NCBI GenBank assembly: GCA_905147135.1
Contig: LR990040.1
Span: forward strand, 21,063,857-21,127,856
From: Blastobasis lacticolella
Lineage: Eukaryota; Arthropoda; Insecta; Lepidoptera; Blastobasidae
Reading direction: 5' to 3'
DNA: 64,000 nucleotides
Numbering within the stretch: position 1 is the first letter of the stretch; each line of letters opens with the position of its first letter. Below the pieces are notes generated by a model. The model was not told the origin of the DNA and did not search any database. It saw nothing but the letters and a program-made list of their open reading frames with translations. Of this stretch, positions 27,701 through 42,700 are shown piece by piece. The translations under genes were made by a program, and so were the position numbers.

Positions 27701-30700
27701 ATGGCACTAAGTGAATTTGTCCAAGCATATTTATTAATATAGTAGGTACGCAAGTCGGCTGTAAGTATGGGCTAGTTGCGGCATATTCTTAAACCCGCCT
27801 GGAATCCGTCATTATATATTACCGTCACCAGCAACGTCATCATCGTCGTCTTTGCCCCTCTGTAGAGAAACAAGCTTTTTTTTGGATCTCTATTGTGAAT
27901 TTCTGCTTACTCCCGTCTGCCAGTGGTACACCTCGACACATGATGACGACACGGTCACTCGTATCATGCTCACAAACGGCATTGAGCCGCTAAGTCAACA
28001 TAGTGATTTTACCTCCCTTTGCGTGGTCTACGGATGTTTGTTTTGTGGTACTGTTTGACAGCCTACAGCTACATTCTATCATCGCACCGCTCGCCATTGA
28101 CATCATCGACGTTCGACGTTCATCCTCACACCTTGGAACCTAATTGGTCGCGAAAATTCCAAAGAAACACAAAACACGCTAAGGTTGTAGAAGGAGCTCC
28201 CTAGAAAGGTTCTCCCTGGAGAATAATATGGAGTTTGCGAGAATTAACATGAGTTCATCAAGAAAGTGATGAACAGGTTTTTTTCAGGGTCGGCAAAGCT
28301 TGTGTGTAATAAAAAAGCATGGTTTCAATTTACAGTGACACGTCTTATAATTTTTTGGGTGGAACGGACCTCAGTCACACCGCGAGATGGTAGGCGGTGC
28401 AGCTCCCCCATCATCCAGAGATGAGTTGTGAGCAAAAACATTACCCAAGACATTGGCTTTCTCCTTTGCCATTTGTCGAGATGATCTCTAGGATACTCCG
28501 TGTAGGAGCTAAACACGTGTCGAGGTGATGCAGTATTGTGTTATATGTATAATGAGCTCTACAGCAATATTCACAAGCAATACTTGTCTAAGTAAAGTAG
28601 CGTTACTATGCGTGCTCACAGCGGTCATCTGTAAGTGAACGCACTGTGTTCTATACGGCTTTATGATTGGTCAATTTTGTTCTTTTTGGCGGACGCAAAG
28701 TGCCGATCGCTACTAAGTATTGTTAGTTGGAAATCTGTGCGTTCGCGCGCACTGTGAAACCTAATTGGTTCTGAATACGGGTGATTGACAGCCGGGAGGA
28801 AGACAAAATACTAAAGGCCCAATAAATAATGGATCCACGTGAAACTACGCCTAAAACGTAGATCAAGATCGTATTCATCTTTTTCGTAGAGGTACACACT
28901 TGCTTCTAACGGGAAAACAACCAAAAACCCATTAAATAGAAACATATAAACAAGAATATCGGAACTTCATACAAACCGAATATCGGGAAGGGGTGCTTAC
29001 GAGCAAGGGACCAATATTACTATTGGAAACATAATCTGAAGGCAAGTTCGAATGTGCCGCAAAGATAACTAAGACTTTTGCTTTATTTATTGTACTACCT
29101 TCCCTTTTCCTGCTCGTAGCGATATCGACGGAAAGTAGGTAGGTTTTATTGACATTATAGTGATGTAAAGTAAGATAATCGAACTGACAGAAGAATGGCC
29201 GAGAACCTCCGACAAAGTTTAAATATACATACATACATACATAAAGCTCACGCCCACAAGCTTACATATACTCTATTATGTCCTATACTACAGACCTGAT
29301 TTTAATTAAACAACCTTGAACCACCTCGATTAAATGGCTACCAATTATAACAATATCCAAATCGGTCCATCCATCTGGGAACTACGATTCCATGGATAGA
29401 CACATACACTGGTAACACGCAAATTCATAACGCTACTCTTTTTACGTCGGCGTTTAAAAATAGGAATCTAATGTATGACAGATAACTGTCCAGCATAATG
29501 TAGTACGTACTTATAGCACCAGCCCCCTTCTATTTATGGGTAACTAAGAAAGCAACTAATGTCGTAGGCTAGAAAATGGGATATAAAAATAATCTCGTTC
29601 AGAACCGTAGCACTGTTAAAATGAGATGACCCTATTGGCTCGGCAGTATCAGAACTTAATTAGCCATGTTAAGCCTACGCAATAGATGTCTATCTAATTA
29701 GATATCTACAAGAAAACACAAGGACTTTAGTGTAAAAATAAAATTGCCATTTGATCTTGTCTTTTATACTACCTACTGAGTGTTAAACAAGAAGATTAGA
29801 AGCCGTCATTGTTGCTAACAACATCTAGTGGGTTCGACTCGCAAGCGAGAGGTTTTTTGATTCAGCGATGTCCAAAACTTTGGAAAAGCTTTGTTAGCAA
29901 CTTTTTACTTAATTTGTGTTCACATTTTAAAGTCTGACTTCAAATCTTAGTCTACTAGTTGTGTGGTCGCTACACACTAGTACATTAATTTTTAGGAGCA
30001 TTTGGAACAATACGCTCCGAATACGCAGAAAACGTTAAGAGCCCAGATATTCTATTTACGGATTGATAAATTTGTCCGGCGGTCTATAATTGTACCGACC
30101 AATTTCGTCCCGTGGGTGTCGTAGGAGGGCAAGAGATCTAATCGGATGATCCGTACTTTTCAACCCGTCAGCCGATGTTTGGTCGCTTTAGGTTTCGATT
30201 ATGTTTCAAAATCAAAATCAAAATCAAAATTTCTTTATTGATTAGGACAATAAATATCTCTTTCAATCGTCAAAAATGAGGGGGATAGGAAAGTAGGAAG
30301 GAAACACACAGTGACACGCTGACCGCCCTATGACCGTAGATAAACGTATCCCTCGCCAACCGAACCGTGCTCGACAATGCCAGGCAGAGCCGGAACGCTA
30401 TATTAGTTTAGGTTAGGGGCTCCCATTTTACGTAGTTAAGACTCACAGTTCCTTCCAGAAGTCTGTTAGTCTCTTAGGACGTTCACAGTCTTTTCGAAGG
30501 GACCTTTTTATACCACTAAGTTTACGCAAACAAGCTTACGGCCTGCCTGCTGGTAATCAGTCACCACAGCCTATGAACGTTTGCAAAACCAGGAACATCA
30601 TCAACGCGTTGCCGACTGCGTAAAAACCTTTTCTTGAAGAACTCATGTTGTACTCTCCAGGGAAAACCTCTCCAGGTAGTTCATTCCACAACCTTAGTAT

Positions 30701-33700
30701 GTGGAGTCTATATGTTCGATGGCTTAAAGAATTAATCTACAATTATTTTTATTATTCATACAACTCAATGTTGTCTCCAGATTTTAGCTCACCCTTGCGC
30801 AGCAATATTTCCTGCTACAAGCACAAATGAAGTCCGCTCAGTATATTGCAATTACCATTATGACAGTAGTTTGGGGTTGCATTGCAGCGCAGACATAGCG
30901 GAATAGCTGGAAAGCATGTGTAATATCTCGCCATAAGGAATATGGTTCTCACAAATAATATGAATTTCTGTAGCTTAGGTTGAAACTTTAGGTTTAACTA
31001 AACAAGGTGTCCATAAAATGACTGTGGCTTTTCGGGATTGTGTGGATGGGTGATTTTTATAGACGATTGTTTCACTTTAACAATCTATGGCTACATCTCA
31101 TCATCTTGGCAATCTTGGTAATGTCCTTGACTATGATCCAGGATTTGGCAGATCAGGTAATTACAGTGAAGCGACTGCCATCTGACCTCCGTGACCGTGC
31201 TGCCAGGGGAACCTAACCAGATTGGATCATGGTTACTCATTCAGTCGCCTGAATGTGCAGGTTTCATCACGATCTTTTCCCTCACCGTAAAAGCATCGGT
31301 TAGCATTCAACTAATGTACGTAACATAGAAAAGAGACTCCTATGGCTACAAAACAATGTATATCTTCACCTCACACATCCACAGTCCACAACAGTCCACT
31401 GTTAGGCTTGAGCCTCCTACACATCGGGTAATTCTAATTAGTAATTTAAAGCGTTATGTTATAGATATATCCCGTATTTTAATTTCTTAATTTCTCATGA
31501 CATCTATTATGTGTTAATTAACCAAATGAATTTCAATTAATTACCATCGTGATCTAATTGGATAAAACCACTTCGGTTCGGGTCGTCATGATGACTTTCA
31601 GTTTTATCACAAAGTAAAAAAAGGCCCGCGGCAAGGTTTTCGGTAAGGGGCTGAATTAGTTAAATGCTGGTAAGGTTTTAATCAGCCTAAGTTTAATGCT
31701 AGTCAGTGCATTTTTTTATTTCATTGAAAATTTGTGATAATTATTACAGAACACAAAATAAAACACCTCTGCAATAACTTCGAAAAACAATGACATAAGA
31801 AACTTCTTTTGAAGAGGATAGGGCATACTGTCAAATAATTCGTGTCTACCTAATAATCACTGTAACAAAAAATGGCCAATGGATGTAGTTAAAAAGGACT
31901 AGCATAAGAATTAGAATTGCCTACCATCATATCACTAACTATGGCGATTCGGCGCGCTCATGGCCTGTCATCGACATAGAAATTGAACCATAGGATGTGT
32001 CCACTTACGGAGTAAGGAGTTTCTTACATCATTGCTAAAAACAACACTTCATAAAAATCTTAGTCATATCCGTGAAGGCAATAGTAGGCTTTTATTCTGA
32101 TAGTGAGCTTGAAGTGGACAACATTTCAGAGATAATCTATTCGTATTCTATAAACAGAAACAAAGTGTAGGTAAACAGTAATGTCAGTTCATTTAAAATA
32201 TTTATGTAAAACAACAACTTTATATAAAACAGTCGTTTCTACATGGTACCTCAGCATTGACTTGCCTTCCCCAATCTCATTTATATGCTACAAAACAACC
32301 AAAATCGTAAATGAAAATCCGAAAACCTCATGTCTATAAACTCTGCCATATAGCTCAAGTCTCAACGCCAGAATTGACTCAACTCAAGATTAAAATTACA
32401 ACAAGAACCAAAATCTAATGACAACTCATGCGAAATCCCCATATAATAAAACAGCGTAAACCCGCCAGAGCTGAGCAACTCTCATTCCATTCGAAGCTAT
32501 GATAACATCTCCAAGAATAGCCGCCACCGAGAGAGCAAACTCCGCCAAAGTAAATCCTTCAAAGGTCGCATCTTAGGCGATACGTCTCGCCATTATGTAA
32601 TAATTAAACTCCACAGAGTCACGGGATCGTATGTTTTATGCCGCCAGCGTAATGGGCAAAGTTTCACAGTGAGCTTTTATCTAATTTATTTTTATTGTTA
32701 TACGGCATATGAACCAGTTTACGTCCCATTTTATGCCCCCCGAGTAGTCACAACGCCGTGCAACGGATACATGTGTGTTCAACTTTAATTTCGCTCTAAA
32801 GTGCTCGCTGAATTGAATACCTTTTACATTTTATCCTCGCTCCGAGGCAGTTCTTTTCTCTAGACCGTTTTGTTCTAAACTTCAACTTTACAGCTTAAAC
32901 ATTGTGACAGCGCTGTTTAAACTTTTTACTGTGTCGGATGGAATTTTTACGCGGAATCAAGGCAATTACGTTGGAATGTTTTTGTGGCTTTTTCCTTGAC
33001 AGCTTGCGAAAGTTATGTCCTTTTGGTGGCAATACAAGTGCATGAGCTGTAGTATGCAGTTACCTTAACCTTATACAGGTTTGTAGTACCAGGAGTTTAT
33101 GTCACGTAATTCCGACCCCGTTATACCGAAAGTAAACAGATAAGAGAGCTTGACGTGGATGTCACGACACGGCTCTCGAATTACACACTGAACAAAATTT
33201 TTACATTCTCTTCATAAAGAAGAGATTGTCTTTCTAGTAAATGTCTATCCACATCTATTCTATTAAGTAATTCAATATTAATAAGTGGGTTTTCTATCCA
33301 GTTGAAAAACGAACATGGGACACGTAATACCAAAACTCTAACCACAATGGGGCGGGCCATTTTTTACTTTGTGGCTGTAGTATCACATTGTCATTACAGT
33401 ATAACGTCGATTGATTGGAAACACATCAAATATAGCAACGAAAACTTCTAACAAGAACAATCAGCTCACTCAGTCGCACTTAAGTAACTGAACGAATTCA
33501 ATTTTTTAAATTGGAACAGTCTTCGTTGGGGTTCAACCAGTGAAAACTATATAGCGCTTTTTATTAAAAAATACGAAGTGCGCCAACGAGGGGCTAACTG
33601 CCACTAAAACGTAATGGTTACTGCGGGGACATTCCCGGGGATACCTAACTTATAAAATTGGTAATCCCCACACACCGCGACCGAACATAAATTGTGTATT

Positions 33701-36700
33701 ACCCCGACGAGTTAAGGATTATATCGGACCTTTTCGACGCCCCACTCGACGAGACTAGGCTTTGTCATACCCAATTTCCCGTTCAGGGATTTGAGAGCGA
33801 GACAAAAACTGCTTTGCATTCGTTTATGTAAAATTGCGCAACGTACTCTGTTGCTCACTTATTATTGTTGTTGATTATTTTTGTCCGTATTTTTGATGGG
33901 CTATTGGTGATAATAATGATTCTTGTGTGTAGAGATTTAAGTAATTGCCTTATACCTGATAGAAGTATAATATATGATATGAGATATGCAATGATATGCA
34001 AGCAACAACAACTATGATAGTTAAAGCTGTCTCCATAAATGTAGCACTTTAAGCCAGCTAGCATACAAATATGAGTAACAAACTATTTTATATACAACTA
34101 GTGGACCCGGCGCGACTTCGTACGCGTACACCTATTTTACCCTTACCTACCCTTTTTTTCTTACTTAAAAACCTTCCTCTTGAATCACTCTATCTATTAA
34201 AAAAAACCGCATCAAAATCCGTTGCGTAGTTTCAAAGATTTAAGCATACAAAGGGACATAGGGACAGAGAAAGCGACTTTGTTTTATACTATGTAGTGAT
34301 TAGACTAGCCAGGCATTCGACCACCATCACCATGGAGAATGCCTGTCTAAGAACAGCTTATTCACTCTAGCCTTGAAGGCGTCGTAATGATCAGGGAACA
34401 CAGTCGCAGACAACGTGTTTCATTCCTTACTCGTAAGGTTGAATCAAAGCGGCTCGTACGGATAGCTGGAAGATCCACGACATAGGACGAAGCGTTCGCC
34501 CGGATCGCGTTTTCCGATGGCGGCGCAGGGCCGGCGAATGAGGTCGTGCAACTGCTTCGCACACTCTCCAAAATGCAACCTGTACAAGACCGACAGATAC
34601 GCAACCCTACGCCGATTCTCGAGGCTCTGCAGCTTAGCATCAATCAATTGCGGATCACAAATTATCTTCTTTGCACGTTTTTACACGGAATCCAAAGCAG
34701 CCAGTTGGTATTTATAAGGTATTCATCTTAGAGGTGTCAGCAGTACTCAGGATCGCATTTGTGCTTGATAACTAAAGCAACTACTTTTAAGTGAAGTACA
34801 GTCTGACCTTCGAGAGGATACCAAGTTTTTTGGCTGCAGTCTTTGATTTGGATGCGATGTAATTGACCGAAGTTAGGATTGGTAGATAGTTGAGTTGGTG
34901 ATCTTACGCCTAATAACCTTGACGAAAAAGCTCGCCTACGCTATTTTGGTAACATGCCCCATCGATAAACCTGCCTGCATCAGGAAAAAAGCCCTGCGGG
35001 AGGCCGAAGAAGGAATGGATGTCTCAGAGTCTGATGCGGAACTCATTGGATAGATCGTCAAGGAGAGGCAATCTGCTCCCGAGTCCGTTCAATAATAAGT
35101 CTCACGATCAACAGCGCAAAACTTTTGATCAACAATATACTTTTATTACCTATATTTACTTGTACAAACATTGTTAACATTGTTAAAACGGTCGATATAT
35201 TTCTTTACGTTGTTCTTTTATTCTCATTGTCCTTATTATTCATAACTAGTGAACTGTAACCTACTTGTTTCCACAACATTTGACTGGAGTCCTTGCGTAG
35301 CTAAACAAATTATGTTCGTCATTATATTTTTATTATCATTACTGGGTCCATTGGAAATGATTACCTTTAATGGAGCAGAAATGTCTTGGAGATTGTAATT
35401 CTGACTGCGAAGCCTTATAACTTTTCGGTAAGTATTTTTCCTGCCTGACATTATTAGAGCATTAACAAAAACATTTAGAACGTCTTAAGAAGAATTGTTC
35501 ATCCCACTTTATACCTAAAATGTAAAAGTTTGGATGTTTGATACACAACCACGCAAAAATTGCTGAATGGATTTGGATGTTACGCCGATAGTGTCCAAGC
35601 TCGATTTACACATCCCTACTAATATAAATTTTTTTAAAGTAACTCTGTCTGTCTGTTACGCTGTAACTGAATAGATTTTTTTGAAATTCATTACGAAGAT
35701 AGGTTAGCACCTGAGCATCATACTTTTTATTCCCTTCAGCTCGCAAGCTCGCAGGATATAGATGAAAAAGTACTCGCGGGTAGAACCGCGTTCGGAAAAC
35801 TATATTTTACCCAAAATACAATGTAGTTCTTGCGAAAAAAAGCGCACGGACTCGGATTTACTCGGACGAAGACACGAGTAAAAGCTCATAAAAATAAAAA
35901 TAAAATATTATTTCCGTTGTATTCGTCTCTGCACTTAGGTATTTTCGAAATGATTGTGGTTACAGAGATGGTGACTGCTAAAATGGGGCCTTTCCTCCTA
36001 ATTTGTTAAGCTTCGTGGGTTTGCGTTTGAAGAACATTCCTACTGCGAGATTTGCGATTAGAAAGAGTTCTTAAAGAGTCCATTCACCACGTAAAATACC
36101 CTGACACCCATATCCAGACAGGTTCCTTTTAGGGTTTCACAGTGCGCGTACACGCACAGGGTTCCAACTGACAATACTTGAGTGGCGATCAGCACTATAC
36201 GGCCGTCAACATAAACGGAATTGACCAATCATAGAGCCGTATTGAACGCAGTACGTTCACTTAACAGACGAGCACTGTGAGAACGAGCAATGATGCTACG
36301 TTAGTAGACAAGTTTTGTTTGTGACAAACTTATCTGAGCCGGTGACAGCGTCGCAGTTGTGAATATTAGTTACGAGTGTCGTGTGTACGATCTACACATA
36401 GTATAAAACGAAGTAGGATAACATGGGTAGGACGCCATGCGTACGAAGTCGCGCCGGATTCACTAATGCAAAATATATAGGATATTATTTGACCGTCCTA
36501 CGGTCAAGCTATGGTTGGGCTACGGCCGACATTCGGCTCAGACCCGGCACAGTGTAACTTGAGTCATACTTTGCACAAAAGTCTCCTTGAATAAATTCCT
36601 CTACAGAGAATAAAATAATACCTAAAGAATGAACACAATGCAACCAATAGCGGTGAACAATAAGCCGATCAACAGATCGCGTCTCGGTGCCGCGGAAACC

Positions 36701-39700
36701 GTTCTATAACATAACATAAATAGATCACGGAACAGCGCATTTACATTACGAGACAGGGCCCGTTCATACTAACATGTATCGTCGTTTTTTATTATTTCAC
36801 AATAGTTTATTTACATTCTGTATGTGATAAAACCTTGCAATTCAAAGATACATTTCCCGGTTTCCGATTAAGTTGAAATGCGTAAGTATGTAAATTCGCT
36901 TGCAATGCAATGTTATGATACCATCGTGCTGATCTCATGATGGAGACGGAGGTGGCCATAGGCACTTCTAAACTACGCATGATAAACCCATCGAGTTTGG
37001 GCTAGTTTGATTAGTCTTGACAAGTAGGTACTCGGACTAGGCATAGAGAACGTGCGATAAAAGCTTGCTTTAAAAAATCCTTTTTAGTCAAGGTCTTGTT
37101 ATATGTCAATCGATAGACGAACAGGCAAGCGGCCTACCTGATGGAAAGTAGTTACTGCTGCCTATGGCGATTAGGTACACCAGGGGTATAACCAATGAGT
37201 TGAACTACTCTGATACCCGGTACACGTTGCCTTGGCAAGAACTAGGAAAAGGCCCTAACATTGCCAAAGCTACGATTCTCTATAGAGCAATGGATACCAT
37301 GCCTACTATTTTTTAATTAGACTAGACAGGCATTTGTCCGCCATCTTACCTGGTGGTAAGTGAAGATGTGGCCGAAGATGGAGCATAACTGTCTAGGCAC
37401 AGACTATTCGCTCCAGCCTATTTCATCCTTTAGCCGTACACATTACAAAGGTTGAACCAAAGCGGCACGTTTGGATAGCTGGAAGACACACGACATAAGG
37501 ATGAAGCTTTCGCGGATCGCGACTGACCGACAGGAACACAGTACTATTTATAATAGTACTCGTTGTTTGGCTGCTATATGATTAAGGTATGTCCCCAGTC
37601 TACCTCTCTTGTATTTCGTAAACTAGTGGACCCGGCGCGACTTTGTTTCCGTACACCTACTTTACCCCTACCTTCCCTTTTTTCTTGCTTATAAACCTTT
37701 CTCTTAAATTACTCTATCTATTGGTGAAAACCGCATTAAAACCCGTTGCGTTGTTTAAAAGATCTAAGCGCTCATAAATACAGGTGGCAGAAAGCGACTT
37801 TGTTTTACACTATGTATGTAGAGAAGTTTAACAGCGAATCGTCAAGTCATAAAGTTACATTTGCCAATGACGGACTATATGGACAGCCCCTAAGAGAATC
37901 CCCAGCATTTAGTGTTGTTGTTACGCGGAATTCCCATTTGTCGCACGGCTGTTTGCGGGGGCGAAATTATTAGTCGATTGTTTGGTTAGCCCGCTGTTGT
38001 TTCAAGTGGGTAATGTGCCCGCGTCAGATAACGAGTTGGAACTCGTATAGTGCCAAAATATAATCTGTCCCGGTGGCTAAACTACAACTAAGTGTCGTCA
38101 TTTGTTAAATGTCATATCAATTCCAACAACAGTGACGATGTCACCGGGTCAGATAAGTTGTTTGCACTATAAGCAGCGCTATCGGCAGCGCAGTGTCAAA
38201 TGGGTAAGTTTCGTAATCGTGGCCACTCGCTACCATGCGGCTCGATCCAGTGGCAAGATCAAATAAGCTTCATCAAGCCAAACTGCCAAACACACCGTCA
38301 AATGGCATGACGTCCTTCCAAAATTTCCCCAGATACACAGTCAAGCGGCATGATCGGTTTTGGATTCTGTTCATGTTGTCCTTTCAGAAGTAAAAAAACT
38401 ACCGCGAAGTTACACGATCATACGGTTCTTATTTGAAAGCGGCAATTATTTGTGTCAGATGCTTGAATACCCCTTATTATTACCAAGTTCTTGAACTCTA
38501 CCACATATACAGAGCTAAAGTTCCACCGTGACCAAATAGGTTGTAAAATGCATTGTAACAGAAAAAACCAGCTACAGTTACTTCGAATTAATCAACTTAT
38601 AAAACGGCGTGGAAACGCTGGCCAGGCGAAAGTTTAATTTCGGCTAAGACGAGGGGGATTTTCAAAAAATGCCGCTACAGACTCTAACTTCACGTTTCGC
38701 CTTCAAAAAGCAAACAAAAACTTAATAAAAATTCAGTCCGGGGTGGCCGGTTGTTCGTTCTTTTTCGGTCGCCGCCCAGCGACCGGGCCGATAGAGTGCG
38801 CCTGAAACTTGTTTGCGCAAGTCGATTTAAGTTAGCACAAGTAGATGTGCCCAAATTTTATTCAACGACAATTTGGGAGAACAATGTGGGATGCGAATTC
38901 CATAAAGTTCTCATGGGCAAGGGATGAGGCGAGCAAATGAAGAGTTATGTTCTGTCTGTAAGGAAGTAAACGACTTCAAATTGTGCCCAGGTGAGCTTTT
39001 ATTTGTTTAAATGTTTTATACGATCATGCTGGCACACGCGTCTGGGATTCAGATTAGAGGTGCAATACTTTTATGTAAATAACGTTTCTTTATCTCTTTC
39101 AAACGTTTGCCTAGAAGAGATCCCTAAAAGCGATAAAGCCGTCGCCGCCTCTGTCGAACTTACCTACAATTTGCTCATTTCCATAACCTCCAAAACCGAC
39201 TGAACTACCCAAAAGTGAAGCGCAATAATTGCCGGGACCCCTTTAAACGAAGTATTCGCACATAAAAATCCAGCCTCACGGCATAAAGTCCACGAATTAT
39301 TCGCTTCATTTCAAAGGAATCCTACTAAAAGGAAGGCGAGACTAACTCAAAGCTTTTATATCTCGTAGCTGGGGCCGTATTGTCTTCGGCGGTATATGTA
39401 TTAAGGCTTGCTTTCTCTTGCGTAAATAAAATGCCATTCGAAGGAGTGAGTGCTTGGGAGCAAGTGCAAAGGGACGGGGAGGGAGGGGAAGCCTAGGTGT
39501 AATGCCTCATGCGCGACAATGCAAAGTAGATTGAATTGGAAAAAAGACTTGAGTGGAAGAGCTTTCGGCACCCCGGGGATGGGGAGCAGAAAAGGGTTAA
39601 CAATAGCAGTGGCCGTGGGTGTACACAGACTATTTCCATGCGGGCTTCGGTGTTCATCGATTGTGCAACGTTCGGCTAAGAAAGTTGAGATCTTTTTTTG

Positions 39701-42700
39701 AGCGTAATCATAACTTTTTTGTTGTGTAACTATTAAGCCTGGGCAACATATACGGTATAATTGATTTTGGAAATTGAAACACCTGATGTAGCACCATAGG
39801 AGATAACCTAAACTACTTATAAGAAATATGGAAATGGCGCTGAATGGAATTTGATGAGGTTTTCACAGTAGGTAGTTTGGGGTCCAACTTAAAATCTAGG
39901 CCATGTTTCATTAGATTCGGTTGGGTAGAACCAGAGATACAGGTTGACCCCTCCGTAGTACTAGCTTTAATACATTAGGGAGGTCATTTAAAATGGCCAT
40001 CCGGGAAATAGATAAACTGCCCAAAAACTATTTCCACGCGGACGAAACCGCGGTCACAAATGCTAATTGTGAATACAATTCTGACGCGACACAATGTCAT
40101 ATTTTACGCCACCCCGGCCTTAGGGATAAGCTCACCGCGCCCTTTCTTTCACAGATTAGCCATATCCGAACCTGGTACATTAGAGCCGATTACACCTTTG
40201 CTTAACCCAACAACCTAAGTCATCAGAGAGCAAGTTCAAAATGGAATCTATTGCTCACAGAATAAGGTCCATTTTTGTATCACGCCTTTTGGAAAGCGGA
40301 GCGTGCGTGTGAAATATATATAAGATACAAAAATACACCTTATTTTGTATGCATACATTCCATTTTTATCTGCTACCTGAGGACTTAGGTTACTGTATTA
40401 AGCAAAGGTGTAATCGGCCCAATACTCCGTTCACAGATAGTCTGGTTATTCGATAGGATTAAAGTAAACCTTAAAACGAATTTACAGTAACCGCAACAGT
40501 GCGGTGGCAAATATATTCTCGGTTGTTAACTGTCATGATCTTTCGCTGCTTCTACATTTTTACAAGCTTTTATTTAACTTGCACTGTTCGTATGCACATA
40601 AGTTGTCCGTCAAAATTTGCAAACCATTTTTCGTGGGAACATTGGATTTCGAGAAAAACTATAGCCTATGTTACGTGCTGATAATGAAGCTTTCTATAGA
40701 GAAATAATTTTTAAAATCGATTAAGCATTTATTGAGTTGATTAATTACAAACAAACATACAATTAAAACTTTTCTCTTTTATAAATAAAGGTATAAAATA
40801 TTGTTTCGAAAGCATATTGAAAACAATCGCGCAGCGTCCGCTTAGTCCCCGCATAGTAAACGTGTTGCACCTGCATAGTCACCGCTTCGTGTCCGCGCCA
40901 ATGCGGTAGACTGCACGTTTTTTGTCGGGTTGCTACGCGGTGACAATGCGGACGCGACGCGTACGCTTTTACTATCGCGGTTTGTAATCGTCGATATACA
41001 TCGACGATTACACAAACGAACCCTTAACCGAAAGATCAAAGGGTTGGTGCTCTATATCACCCGGCAGATACCACACATCTTGGCGTTAATGTGCTTCCGT
41101 GCACTAGGGCCCAGGGTCCGCCTTGACCATGTTCCAGGATTTGGCAAATTAGGTAATTACAGTGGAGCCACTGCCATATGACATCCGTGCCCTGCTACCA
41201 GGGGAACCTGACCAGAATGGATCATGGTTACACATTCCGTCGCCTGAATGTGCAGGTTTCATCACGATGTTTTACCTCATCGTAGAGCATTCAACTAATG
41301 TACATAACTCAGAAAAGAATCATTGGTACATGGCGACAGTTGGATTCGAACGCTGTACCTCTGGCTTACGAGTCGGATACCTCAACCACTAGGTCACCGA
41401 CGCTCCCGGATACTACAGTATTTCCTTAAATATTAAAACCGCGAAGCGATGCAAACAAGCAAAGTTTCGCGGTTCACGATATTACACAATTTCCGCGACC
41501 ACAGACTTAAGAACATAACATTATATTGGTTCGCGGATCATTTTAAAAGGGTAATCTATTTGCCTACTTATCCCAGTAAAATTAACCCAATTATTTTAAC
41601 AAGATCTCCGCTGATGCCACATTGCGAACCCTTGGGCGCTCGTTATTATAATTGTGTCCACAGGGACATAGGTATACAGTGTGTATCAAAAAATCCATAT
41701 TCGATACGTGAAGATAATATTGAAGAAGGGATCCATTCCGAGCTTTCCAGGTATTAGAATATATTTCTCTAAACTTTTTCAGAAAATAAATAAAACATGT
41801 TTCTTCTTTCGTTCTCTTTGCTTATAGGCTTGCTGGATGAAATTTATTTATAAAAGAAAAAAGTAGTGCCTTTTGTGTCATGAATATATTTGCCAAATCT
41901 TTGTGACCCTTTTTATGTGCAATAAACTATTAAATAAATAAATAAATCTCGGATATTAAAAACAAAATTAAAAAGTTTGGTTACAATATGTATGTACCAA
42001 CTTGTATTTGTTTTTGTGGGTGAGAGAGAGAGAGAAGTAGATAGTATTTATTTCCTTTAAATGAAAAAGTCAATGACATACAAATAAATATTTATTTCTT
42101 CTTCATGATACAAGCGAAGATATTATATTACCGCGCGGCGTATTTTTGTTAGATTGTGTCATAATTTTTATTTTTGTTTTGTGGATGGAAGAAACAAACT
42201 TAGAACCATAGACGCGATTTAGTAAACTTCATCCCATTAGCCTTATAAGAGCCGCCGTCTACTGAACCAAAAATGTTCGCAGCACTGAATCAATTGGCAC
42301 TGTACAAAGCGTTTTAATTTCATTAAATATTTTTTTAAAGTTATTTGTTTATTATATGATGGCACCTGTATGCCCCTTTCTTATCGGACCAATATGTTCC
42401 TTTCGGTTCCTGTTACACCCTGTAGAAGCGATAGCGAAGAGTTGGAGAGCCTCGGGCATTTCGTTCCAATCAATACATTTAAATTGGGACACGCTAAATG
42501 TCTGCAAATTCAAAAGCAACGTCAATAATAAGATGAGTGGACGATCCAAAGAAGAAGACAACAATCAAGCGAGACTCTTTTACATAATTTTTCGTCGCAG
42601 CCTTTATGATCAAGCATTTGTCTCGCGATGTATATAGAAAATTAAAATTTCTTGTTTGAGGAAACGGGATTATTTTTCGTCGACGCTCACGCTTTATTGA

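Noticed and set aside
30205..30240. (atcaaa)n as a CRISPR-like or telomeric array
   Set aside because: A short microsatellite tail of a retroposon; no spacers and not an insect telomere unit.
39440..39700. 83-codon plus-strand frame in a G-rich patch
   Set aside because: Low-complexity start, no recognisable domain or splice context.
42000..42640. Overlapping frames on both strands near 42.4 kb
   Set aside because: Short, mutually overlapping and without any family resemblance.
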